From contig CP036352.1 in assembly GCA_007753915.1 (NCBI GenBank), forward strand, positions 3,907,306 to 3,971,305: a stretch of 64,000 nt of DNA. Direction: 5' to 3'. Every line of letters starts with the position of its first letter. Positions within the stretch are counted from its first letter, which is position 1. The notes beneath the pieces were generated by a model. That model was given only the letters and a program-made list of their open reading frames with translations. It ran no database searches and had not been told where the DNA came from. Source of the DNA: Phycisphaerae bacterium RAS2. GTDB taxonomy: Bacteria; Planctomycetota; Phycisphaerae; UBA1845; UTPLA1. Shown piece by piece: positions 17,232 through 24,615 of the stretch. The translations under genes were made by a program, and so were the position numbers.

Positions 17232-18041
17232 TTAATCCTCAACCACGGCTTCGGCCTCGGCGTCGCGCGCCCGACGGCGCTGTCGCACCGGCTCTGCCTC
17301 GCCGGCCGCACCGTTTGATTCCGCGTTCTCTGTCGGCGCCTCGACGGCGACCTCTGATTCAACCGCTTCATCCCGCTCAATCGTCACACCGCGCTCGGCC
17401 TGCGACTCACTCTCTTCGACTGCTTCCACGGGAATCGGGCGCGACGCCACCGGTGAACCGCTCGCCGGCGCGGAAGCAGCCGCCTCCACATTTCGCTCGT
17501 CCACTGACGACTGCGCTGGCGCCGCCAACTGCTCTTCCGCCAAAGACGACGCGGCCGCCGCTTGCTTGCGCCGCTTCGGCGGGAAATCCGCCGCGCTCAT
17601 GCTCAATCGCTTGCCGCAACGGGCGCAGTAATTCGCCGTCACCACTTCGACCGGCGCCTGGCAGGTCGGGCACACAGCCGGCGACTGCACCGCTTGCGCC
17701 GCCGCGTCCCGCAAGAAGGCTTCGATGCGATGCGCCAGCATCAGGCAGTCTTCCCGCGAGCCCGGCGACAGGTTCACGACCGTGCGGCCCTTCTTGCGAG
17801 AAAACTCGATGTCCACGGCCGGCCGGTCGCTCGGCCAGTTGAGCAGCAAGGTATTGATCCGGTCGCCCCAGCCAGGCCGATGGCTCTCCCATCCGCCGCG
17901 CGGCGGCGCGGGCGGCCCCTCGATGCGCACGCCGTCGAGGTACCACGGCTCGACGATGCGCATGCCGCGGCGCAGGGCGAACTGCATCAGCGCCCACCGC
18001 ACCCGGTCCTTGCTGCAATCGACCATGACATCAAACGCCAT
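17232..18041 (-). CDS. Zinc-ribbon protein of the ESCRT-like cluster
   Basis: A 269-residue protein. The N-terminal 110 residues form an unrecognised alpha/beta domain (MAFDVMVDCSKDRVRWALMQ). It is followed by a zinc ribbon with CPTC and CARCG (about residues 123-143). The last 125 residues are a disordered, Ala/Glu-rich tail ending in RRRARDAEAEA. It lies between the two Snf7-like genes, so an adaptor role is plausible; no enzyme motif is visible. The zinc ribbon echoes those in the kinase and in the small membrane protein upstream. Confidence 0.6.
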   Translation of the reverse strand: MAFDVMVDCSKDRVRWALMQFALRRGMRIVEPWYLDGVRIEGPPAPPRGGWESHRPGWGDRINTLLLNWPSDRPAVDIEFSRKKGRTVVNLSPGSREDCLMLAHRIEAFLRDAAAQAVQSPAVCPTCQAPVEVVTANYCARCGKRLSMSAADFPPKRRKQAAAASSLAEEQLAAPAQSSVDERNVEAAASAPASGSPVASRPIPVEAVEESESQAERGVTIERDEAVESEVAVEAPTENAESNGAAGEAEPVRQRRRARDAEAEAVVED

Positions 18042-18096
18042 CCGTCAATCCCGATTCATCACACTCAACTTCTTTGCACGTAACACCGCGCGACAC

Positions 18097-18126
18097 GAAG
18101 CCGGCGGATTGCAATCCTTCGAATTC
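18097..18126. repeat. Degenerate member of the GAAGCCGACGGATTG palindrome family
   Basis: gaagccggcggattgcaat is followed by a decayed right arm (ccttcgaattc). The left arm matches the 14434 copy closely. It lies in the gap between the zinc-ribbon gene and the second Snf7-like gene. Confidence 0.55.
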
Positions 18127-18129
18127 TCA

Positions 18130-18738
18130 TCACGACGCGCCTTCCGCCTGTTGATGCCGCTCGCGCACGCGCCGTTCCGCTTCGTCAAACGCCTGCCCCT
18201 CGTCCGAAATCAGACCTGTGTCCATTTGCTCCCACACGTCCAGCACCTGCTTCGATCCCGGCGTCAGGATGCTCTCCCCGTCCGTCGCCGACACCTGCAG
18301 CATGTCGTCCAGCCGCTCCTGGTACATCTCCGACGTGATCGAGTCGTTGGCAATCATCTTCTCCAGCGCGATCAGGTCCTTTTCGGAGATCAGCCCCAGC
18401 CGCGAGCCGCGCGACTTTGCCCGGTCGGCGTTCTCGCGCAGCATGCGCATGCGGGAGACGGTGAGATACTCCTTCGAGCGGATGTTGAGCTGACGACCCA
18501 TCATCAACTGCTCGGTCGTCTTCAGGTCAAACTCCTGCGCCAGCATCCGCCGCACCTCGGGCGATTTCTCCTCACGGCCGCGCTGAAAGATCTCCTGCTT
18601 TTTGCCGGCGGCATCTTGTATTTTTTTGTGCAACTGCTGCCGCTCGCGGTCCAGCAGCAGCTCCTGCCGGCGAAGCTCCTGCCGCGTCATCTGTGACAGC
18701 GCCTTGCCGCGTTTCGTCAGCCAGTCAAACAGTCCCAT
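18130..18738 (-). CDS. ESCRT-III-like coiled-coil protein
   Basis: A 202-residue highly helical protein. It starts MGLFDWLTKRG, like the amphipathic helix 0 of PspA/Vipp1 and CHMP proteins. A helix with LLDRERQQLHKKI (CHMP2 has ELDRERQKLETQ) is followed by a turn at EEKSPE and a second long helix (VRRMLAQEFDLKTTEQL, then YLTVSRMRMLREN), which is the antiparallel hairpin of ESCRT-III. A C-terminal helix (DEAERRVRERHQQ) could bind a partner. Assignment as ESCRT-III is by pattern, less certain than for the 16516 gene. It lies between the winged-helix fusion gene and the zinc-ribbon gene; all are on one strand. Confidence 0.7.
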   Translation of the reverse strand: MGLFDWLTKRGKALSQMTRQELRRQELLLDRERQQLHKKIQDAAGKKQEIFQRGREEKSPEVRRMLAQEFDLKTTEQLMMGRQLNIRSKEYLTVSRMRMLRENADRAKSRGSRLGLISEKDLIALEKMIANDSITSEMYQERLDDMLQVSATDGESILTPGSKQVLDVWEQMDTGLISDEGQAFDEAERRVRERHQQAEGAS

Positions 18739-18865
18739 TCAAGCCACCCTTCGTGCTCAATGCAGCGCCGACGTCTCGCCGGTGAAAAAAAACGCGACCA
18801 GGTCCATCTCATCGCCGCGCTTGCGCCCGTGCGAAGCGGTCCCTCTCGCATCAGCGTCCTACGGC

Positions 18866-18888
18866 GCTCCCTTATGGTCGCGGCTCGG
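18866..18888. repeat. Dispersed repeat with core GGTCGCGGCTCGG, copy 2
   Basis: This block matches the tilS-embedded block at 3860-3882 at all but two of 23 positions. Here it is non-coding, in the 188-bp gap between the winged-helix fusion gene and the second ESCRT-III-like gene. Confidence 0.7.
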
Positions 18889-18926
18889 ATGATCCGCGCA
18901 CGGACCATTCGCTCGAGCGCGACGCA

Positions 18927-20339
18927 TCAACCCTCCGCCTGCGCCGGACCGCGATCTTTCTGACCGCTTGCGCGCGACGGCGGTGCGGCGTCCGCTGATT
19001 TGCTTGATACGTTGGTCGATTTCGTCGTGGCGGCGTCGCCTTCCAGTTCTTTCAATATCGCCGCTTCGTCCTCCGAGATGGACGTCTCGGCCAGGCCCAC
19101 TTCCAGGCCGGTCACCAATTCATCGTTCGCCGAAAGCTGCTCCAGCATCTCCTCGGCGTTCACGGCCGCCTCCGTCAATTCCTCGCTCGTCGGCATCTCG
19201 GCCGCGGTCCCGGTGCGGGCCAGCTCGAGATTGTGAATGTGCGTGCTGATGATGTTGATCTGCTTGGAAAGGATCGACGCGCTCGTGTTGCAGCGCGAAA
19301 TATCCTTCCGCAGGTGCGCGATCTGCGACGCCAGCCGCCGCTTGGCCACCTGCGACGTCTGTTTTCGGCCCTCTTCCACCATGTCGGCCTCGCGCTTCTC
19401 CAGTCGCGCGATGTCGTCGTACATGCGGTCGAGCCGGCCCGACAACGCCGCGCGCCGCTCGGCGAGGACGTTGATCTTCTTCGCCTCGTCGCCCTCGCGC
19501 GAGAAAAGGCTCTTGATCCATTCGGCCAGCGACATTGAATCGTTCTCCTTGCCGGGATCGGCCGGCGCTCCACGATACAGATAAACGTCCCCATCCTGAC
19601 GGCTGACGCGAAGCTCGTCGTCCTGCCGCGCGGCTGCTTCGAACGCCTGACGCACGAGCAGCTGCGGCAGCTCCAGCCGGCGCGCCATGCTATCGGCCGA
19701 CAGCCCGCCGGTCAGCAAATCGGTCCGGCGGCTCTCAATCTCCCGGCGGACGCGCGCGACCTTCTCGCCGACGTCCTCGGGGTCAAAGATGCGCATCAGC
19801 CGTTCGTCAAGATGCCGCCCGGTCGAGGCAACCCTCCAGCCTCCGCCGGGCCGCGGCGCGATCAGCACGACGCGCACGTTGTGCAGATCAAGATTCGCCA
19901 GATAGACACTTTCCTCGAATCCGCTCGGGCTGCACACGCCGATCAAGTGCGGCGCCTTGCCGTCGGTCACCAGCTCGCGCACGTGCGCCGACAACTCCGC
20001 CAGCGTCACCGGCGGCGGATTCTCGCTCCCGTCCAGCAACGGGCCGGGCGGACACAGCACGCTCGCCACCGCCACACTGCGAAGCTTTTTCCCGAAGAAG
20101 AATCGCCGTTCGTAGCCGCGAACCGTGAAGCCCCGCCCATGTGGCAGACGCGACAGCCTCTCGCGCTCGAACATCCGCCGATCGATCATCGCCGCGCGCA
20201 ACGCCTCGGCGCGGTCGTGATCGGCGCGGCGAAACCATTTCCCCGAAATGACGCGCCCCTCGGCCGCCTTCAGGTTCGCCGCCGCGCCGGCCAGAAAGGC
20301 CGACTCGACTTCCAGCGCATGTTCAGCGGCCGTCTTCAA
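18927..20339 (-). CDS. Winged-helix / ESCRT-III-like fusion protein
   Basis: A 470-residue protein. Residues 1-205 form an unrecognised alpha/beta domain (VCSPSGFEESVYLANLDL, VRVVLIAPRPGGGW). Residues 208-256 look like a winged helix (LSADSMARRLELPQLLVRQA, then DVYLYRG). Residues 269-282 (MSLAEWIKSLFSRE) look like an amphipathic helix, followed by a helical hairpin (290-375) with the ESCRT-III turn (EGRKQTSQVAKRRLASQI). An acidic tail has a helix EDEAAILKELEGD, reminiscent of MIT-interacting motifs. The layout (winged helix then ESCRT-III) is the layout of CHMP7. ATG 20339 has no strong Shine-Dalgarno; a start at the internal Met269 seems less likely. Confidence 0.65.
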   Translation of the reverse strand: MKTAAEHALEVESAFLAGAAANLKAAEGRVISGKWFRRADHDRAEALRAAMIDRRMFERERLSRLPHGRGFTVRGYERRFFFGKKLRSVAVASVLCPPGPLLDGSENPPPVTLAELSAHVRELVTDGKAPHLIGVCSPSGFEESVYLANLDLHNVRVVLIAPRPGGGWRVASTGRHLDERLMRIFDPEDVGEKVARVRREIESRRTDLLTGGLSADSMARRLELPQLLVRQAFEAAARQDDELRVSRQDGDVYLYRGAPADPGKENDSMSLAEWIKSLFSREGDEAKKINVLAERRAALSGRLDRMYDDIARLEKREADMVEEGRKQTSQVAKRRLASQIAHLRKDISRCNTSASILSKQINIISTHIHNLELARTGTAAEMPTSEELTEAAVNAEEMLEQLSANDELVTGLEVGLAETSISEDEAAILKELEGDAATTKSTNVSSKSADAAPPSRASGQKDRGPAQAEG

Positions 20340-20390
20340 CCGGCGTTCCTCCAGGACAATCCAACGATCGGACCGGTCTCACGCATCCGG

Positions 20391-20439
20391 TTCGATAGCC
20401 CGCCACGGCGGGACTTCGACTTGCGCATTCGGCTCCTTG
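20391..20439. repeat. Dispersed repeat with CCCGCCACGGCGGG, copy 2
   Basis: This block is the partner of 17147-17195. It lies in the 114-bp gap between the winged-helix fusion gene and the small membrane protein gene. Confidence 0.75.
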
Positions 20440-20453
20440 ATTCCTCCGATCCG

Positions 20454-20708
20454 TCACGTGCGCGGGCGGCCGCACATGCGGCAGAATCGCGCCTGCGGAG
20501 GATTGGCGGCGCGGCATCGACCGCCGCCGCATTCCCAACGAATCACCGGCGGCCGATCGTACAAGCTCCGGCCGCCTTGCCCTTTTCGGCCGGTCAGGGT
20601 CGACAGGTGGAACATCGCGTTCAAAAAGAAGAACGTCAGAAAAATGGCGCCCGCCACCAGACCGAGCGCGACCAACCCGGGCGAACCGCCTGAAGCCCAG
20701 AACACCAT
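20454..20708 (-). CDS. Small membrane protein with C-terminal zinc ribbon
   Basis: An 84-residue protein: one or two TM segments (GLVALGLVAGAIFLTFFFLN), then a short linker and a zinc ribbon (CGGGRCRAANPPQARFCRMCG-type, four cysteines). I chose ATG 20708, 4 nt after the kinase stop; a longer frame to 20753 would overlap the kinase. It may anchor a partner of the kinase. Function unknown. Confidence 0.65.
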   Translation of the reverse strand: MVFWASGGSPGLVALGLVAGAIFLTFFFLNAMFHLSTLTGRKGQGGRSLYDRPPVIRWECGGGRCRAANPPQARFCRMCGRPRT

Positions 20709-20712
20709 CGCG

Positions 20713-21771
20713 TCAGCCCACCCTTTCCGGCAGGCCGCCGCCGCAGAACACACAGAAGCGATCGTCGGCGCCGGGGTATCCGCCGCAATGCTCGCAGCGC
20801 CGCGGGTTCGTCACCAACTGCGCGCCGCAGTGAATGCAGAAATTGTCATCTTGCTCGACGCGACCGTCGCAGGCCGGACAGGCGCCCCCGACCGCGACGC
20901 CGACCGGTCGCGAATGCAGATGCTCGGACGAGCGGATGATCGGCGGCGCGCTGCCCACGTCGATCATCGCCAGCGCCTCGGTCGCCGAAGCCAGCCGCCG
21001 GTCACGACGCGTGTACAATTTTCCGTAAACGCCGTCCACCCACGACGGCAGGCCCGGCCGGATGTGCGACGGCATGTCCCCGCCGCTGGGCCGCTCGCCG
21101 CAGCACATTTCAAACAACACGATGCCCACCGAGTACAAATCGCTTCGATTGTCGGTCTGTCCGCCGTCGCGCTGTTCGGGCGCCATGTACGCCAGCGTGC
21201 CCGAAATGCTGCGCCCCTCTTCGGAGACCAGACTGCCCGATTGAAGGATGCTCGCGGTGGTGACCTCGCCCGCCTGACCCAGCCCGAAATCCGTCACCTT
21301 CACGTCATTCGAGACAATAGTCTCAACAGGCTTCCGACCCGCCCCGGCGACCAGCACGTTGGCCGGCTTGATGTCCCGGTGGATCACGCCGCTGGCGTGC
21401 GCGTGCTCCAGCGCACGCAGAATCCCGACGGTGATCTGCTGCACGCTCGAAGGCGGCAATCCGCGCGGGTGCTTTCCGATCAACCCCGCGAGCGACAATC
21501 CGTCGACATATTCCATCACCAGGTACGGAACATCCGCGAACGGGTCCAGCCCGATCGCGCGGACGATGTTCGGGTGCCGCAACCCGTGAATCGCGATGCC
21601 TTCCTTCTGGAGGTTGCGAACATACTGCGAGTCGGTCGGCACCTTGATCGCGACGGTGTCATTCTTCCAGATGTGGTGGTGGGCCTTCCAAACCTGGCCG
21701 AAGCTGCCGACCCCGACTTGAGAATCGAGGACGTACTCGCTGATTCGTTCTCCAGCCTTTGGCCCGGTCAT
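20713..21771 (-). CDS. Ser/Thr protein kinase with two C-terminal zinc ribbons
   Basis: A 352-residue Hanks-type kinase. Glycine-rich loop GVGSFGQVW, catalytic Lys in AIK (about 41-43), HRDIKPANVL catalytic loop, DFGLG and the APEQ segment are all present. The last 55 residues hold two zinc ribbons (CPAC/CIHCG and CEHCG/CVFCG). There is no TM helix; membrane anchoring may come from the neighbour at 20454. It is in the ESCRT-like cluster and is a candidate regulator of filament assembly, by analogy only. A second kinase at 51435-52416 is similar. Confidence 0.92.
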   Translation of the reverse strand: MTGPKAGERISEYVLDSQVGVGSFGQVWKAHHHIWKNDTVAIKVPTDSQYVRNLQKEGIAIHGLRHPNIVRAIGLDPFADVPYLVMEYVDGLSLAGLIGKHPRGLPPSSVQQITVGILRALEHAHASGVIHRDIKPANVLVAGAGRKPVETIVSNDVKVTDFGLGQAGEVTTASILQSGSLVSEEGRSISGTLAYMAPEQRDGGQTDNRSDLYSVGIVLFEMCCGERPSGGDMPSHIRPGLPSWVDGVYGKLYTRRDRRLASATEALAMIDVGSAPPIIRSSEHLHSRPVGVAVGGACPACDGRVEQDDNFCIHCGAQLVTNPRRCEHCGGYPGADDRFCVFCGGGLPERVG

Positions 21772-21868
21772 GACTCGCCCCTTGTATGTTCTGTAAACGT
21801 TGAAAACGCTTGACGGGTGCGGACGCGGCCGCTCGATTTCATCGCGGCCGCGCGCAGGTCGTTTACCG

Positions 21869-22294
21869 TCAACCGTTTACGTGTCGCGCCAGGGACTCGC
21901 AGATGATGAAATTATAAGCCCCCGCTGCGGCGAAACCAACCATCACCACGAACCACGACAACCCGCCGCTGATCCCGCCGTCGGCCAGCCAGAGCGCCAG
22001 CAAGACGTCAACAACGCTGTACCCGCCGATCAAGCCGACACTCGTCGCCGCCGCGCCCTGCGCGCTGTTCATCCGCGCCTGCGCCGCCAGCAACGGCCTC
22101 ATGAACAGGTAGCTCGACCATGGCAAGGCAGCCACCACGGCCAGCCACACGATCGTGAGCTTTACGACGCCGCCGGCGGCCTTGAGCGCTTCGGGGTTTT
22201 TGTAGGCCCAATACCCACCCGCAGCGACCCCGGCGAAAATGATCGCCGTGGCAACCTTTGCCCCGACAAACTTGAATGCGTCCACAAGGAACAT
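21869..22294 (-). CDS. Small polytopic membrane protein (first gene of ESCRT-like cluster)
   Basis: A 141-residue protein with three to four TM segments (VATAIIFAGVAAGGYWAY, LTIVWLAVVAALPW, GLIGGYSVVDVLLALWLA, WFVVMVGFAAAGAYNF). No recognised domain. It is the first gene of the minus-strand cluster, 97 nt upstream of the kinase. Function unknown. Confidence 0.55.
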   Translation of the reverse strand: MFLVDAFKFVGAKVATAIIFAGVAAGGYWAYKNPEALKAAGGVVKLTIVWLAVVAALPWSSYLFMRPLLAAQARMNSAQGAAATSVGLIGGYSVVDVLLALWLADGGISGGLSWFVVMVGFAAAGAYNFIICESLARHVNG

Positions 22295-22607
22295 CGCCCT
22301 GCTCCGTACTCACCGGCCCGGCAGATGGCGGCGGCTCACGATTCAACCATGGAACCGACCACCGGCGGAGCCTTCAGCCCGACAAAAATCGCGCAGAATG
22401 GTATTCCCGTCCGGTCTGTATCTATTTTGAACTATAACAGAGAGTTACGTCACGGCGACTACAATTCGGACCGCTGTTTGGAACCGGTTCCCCTTGACGA
22501 ATCGCCGGGCTTCGCCGACACTTTAACGTCTGATTTCGCAGCAGGTTAACTTCTCGGACGTACCGCCGACGGCCAGGGGGGCCGCCGGTCAGCACAGGAA
22601 AACGACT
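22295..22607. other. Divergent intergenic region upstream of efp and the ESCRT-like cluster
   Basis: This 313-bp gap lies between two divergent transcription units. It has a more AT-rich patch at about 22415-22445 (attttgaactataacag) that could hold a promoter on either strand. No hexamer pair with proper spacing was convincing, and no RNA structure was recognised. Confidence 0.4.
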
Positions 22608-23165
22608 ATGCCCAAAGCCATCGATCTTCGCAAAGGCCAGTGTGTCGAATACGAGAACAAGCTCTGGTTTGTCCACGAGGCGTCGCGCGTCTCCAAGGGC
22701 AATTGGCGCAGCTACATGCAGGTCAAGCTTAAGAACTTCCAGACCGGCCAGATCATCGACCAGCGATTCAACATGGACGAGGACCTGCCCTCGCCCCACG
22801 TTGAGGACCGCGCCTACGAATACCTCTATCGCGACGGCGACAGCTTCGTCCTGATGGATATGCAGAACTACGAACAGGTCAACGTGTCGAAGGACCTCAT
22901 GCCCGACGCCGAGCATTATCTCAAGGGCAACGAGAAAGTGATCGCGAAGAGCATCGACGGCCAGATTGTCGGCGTTGAACTTCCCAACACGGTCGTGCTG
23001 CAAGTGGCCGAAGCTCCGCCCGTCGTGAAGGGCGCGACGGCCACCAACCAGAGCAAGGACGCCGTGCTGGAGACCGGACTGAAAGTCCGCGTGCCGCCGT
23101 TCATCGTGATCGGCGAGATGGTCAAGATCGACACGCGGACCGGGGAATACATCGAGCGGGCATAG
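22608..23165 (+). CDS. efp: Elongation factor P
   Basis: EF-P rescues ribosomes stalled at polyproline. It is 185 aa with the N-terminal KOW-like domain, OB-fold domains II and III, and the C-terminal signature VPPFIVIGEMVKIDTRTGEY. The tip lysine that is modified in many bacteria lies in an unusual loop, SKGNWRSY, rather than the common PGKGxA loop. Upstream there is only a weak Shine-Dalgarno (AGGAAAACGACT). The next gene starts with GTG sharing one base with the efp stop. Confidence 0.95.
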   Translation: MPKAIDLRKGQCVEYENKLWFVHEASRVSKGNWRSYMQVKLKNFQTGQIIDQRFNMDEDLPSPHVEDRAYEYLYRDGDSFVLMDMQNYEQVNVSKDLMPDAEHYLKGNEKVIAKSIDGQIVGVELPNTVVLQVAEAPPVVKGATATNQSKDAVLETGLKVRVPPFIVIGEMVKIDTRTGEYIERA

Positions 23166-23977
23166 TGTCCCTGTCGCAGATCACCGGCCGGCGCGCCTAC
23201 CCGTGGTACCACGACATCGTGCCGTTTCTGGGCGGCCTGGCTGATCCGCTCATGGGGATCACCAGCGCCACGGCGCGATTCTTCCGCTCGTTTCCGCTCC
23301 CACATACCGCCGACACGCCGAGGCGCCGAAAGCGCGGCATCGCCTTCATCCTTGGCGGCATCGAAGGCCCCAGTCAGCGCGGCCGCGATATGGGGATGGG
23401 TCTGCTGCGCGGCGGCTATCGCGGCGCGGTGTCAATCTTTCCGTGGAATCGCTGCGTCCCGGTTATCGGCGCGTTTCGCAACCTGACGAGCCGCGCCCAT
23501 CACGAACAACAGTCGGATGCGCTCGTAACACTCGTCAGAAGGCACCGCGCCGAAAATCCAAACTCTCCCGTCAGCTTCATCGCTCAATCAGGCGGCTGCT
23601 TTATCACTGTCCGAACGCTGGAGAAGCTCCACCACGCAGACGGTGTCGCCTACGCGATCCTGCTCGCGCCCTCGATTTCACCCGGCTTTGACATCCGCCC
23701 GGCTGCCAACCGCTGCTCCGGCGGCCTGTACAGCCTCGGCGGGCGCGGTGACTACTTCTTCCTCGGCCTTGGAACGATGCTCTTCGGCACCTCCGACCGG
23801 GTCCGCACGCCGTCCGCCGGACTGGTCGGCTGGCACCACCGCCATGAAAAGTTTCACGAAGTTCGGTGGCACCCCTCGTGGACCCGACTGGGATATCTGG
23901 GAAACCACATAACGACTTCCTGTCAGCGGTTCATCGCCGAAATTATCGCACCTTTGCTGCGGAGCACTCGAACCTGA
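23165..23977 (+). CDS. Alpha/beta-hydrolase-like hypothetical protein
   Basis: A 270-residue protein, translationally coupled to efp by a shared base (GTG start at 23165). A segment VSFIAQSGGCFITVRTLEKL looks like a nucleophile elbow (x-x-Ser-Gly-Gly) of alpha/beta hydrolases. Earlier segments (FILGGIEGPSQRG) look like the oxyanion-hole strand. Late histidines (WHHRHEKFHEV) could supply the catalytic His. There is no signal peptide. Substrate unknown; family assignment is tentative. Confidence 0.55.
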   Translation: MSLSQITGRRAYPWYHDIVPFLGGLADPLMGITSATARFFRSFPLPHTADTPRRRKRGIAFILGGIEGPSQRGRDMGMGLLRGGYRGAVSIFPWNRCVPVIGAFRNLTSRAHHEQQSDALVTLVRRHRAENPNSPVSFIAQSGGCFITVRTLEKLHHADGVAYAILLAPSISPGFDIRPAANRCSGGLYSLGGRGDYFFLGLGTMLFGTSDRVRTPSAGLVGWHHRHEKFHEVRWHPSWTRLGYLGNHITTSCQRFIAEIIAPLLRSTRT

Positions 23978-24087
23978 TCCCGGTGTACCCCATTTCTTGA
24001 CCCTCTCTCACCGGGTCGCCTAGAATCGCCCCCCCAAGGGCGGCGGGTTGGTTCCCGCCTCCCGCGCAACCGAGGAACCCAATCCGA

Positions 24088-24561
24088 ATGGACATCGACG
24101 AAATCAAAACCCTGACGGATCTGATGGTTGAGAACGATCTGTCGGAGATCATGATTCGGGACGGTGAAAAGCGAATCGTCCTTCGCCGGGGCGGCCGAGT
24201 ACCCGTCGTGGCGGCCGTTCAGGCAGCCATCCCAGCGGCCCATGCCGCAGCGGCCCACGCACCGGCGCCAACCGCAGCAGCCCCTGCCCCGGCGGCATCG
24301 GCTGCCCCAGCGGTGGACGCCAGCCTGGCCGCAATCAAATCACCGATGGTCGGCACGTTCTATGCGACCCCCGACCCGGATGCGCCGGCCTTTGTGAAGG
24401 TTGGCGATCGCGTCAGCCCGGAGACTGTGGTTTGCATCATCGAGGCGATGAAGGTCTTCAACGAGATCAAGGCCGAAGTCAGCGGTACGATCGAATCGAT
24501 CGACGTGACCAGCGGAACACCCGTTGAGTTTGGGCAGGTTCTAATGCGCGTTCGCCCCTAG
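24088..24561 (+). CDS. accB: Biotin carboxyl carrier protein of acetyl-CoA carboxylase
   Basis: A 157-residue carrier. It starts MDIDEIKTLTDLMVEN, as in bacterial AccB. A flexible Ala/Pro linker covers about residues 47-80, and the biotinyl domain ends in the biotinylation motif EAMKVFNE, with the lysine as attachment site. It forms a pair with accC, 54 nt downstream; accA and accD are not in the window. Confidence 0.95.
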   Translation: MDIDEIKTLTDLMVENDLSEIMIRDGEKRIVLRRGGRVPVVAAVQAAIPAAHAAAAHAPAPTAAAPAPAASAAPAVDASLAAIKSPMVGTFYATPDPDAPAFVKVGDRVSPETVVCIIEAMKVFNEIKAEVSGTIESIDVTSGTPVEFGQVLMRVRP

Positions 24562-24615
24562 CGGCGTGGTCCAACAAATAGCTGTCCTTCCGACTGAAAC
24601 CGAACAGGAGCCAAC

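Noticed and set aside
20103-20135. LPHGRG peptide in the winged-helix fusion gene, similar to the tilS repeat peptide
   Set aside because: The DNA differs (CTGCCACATGGG versus CTCCCTCACGG), so shared descent from the repeat is not shown.
24031-24087. GC-rich segment upstream of accB as a riboswitch
   Set aside because: No structured aptamer or conserved motif could be recognised.
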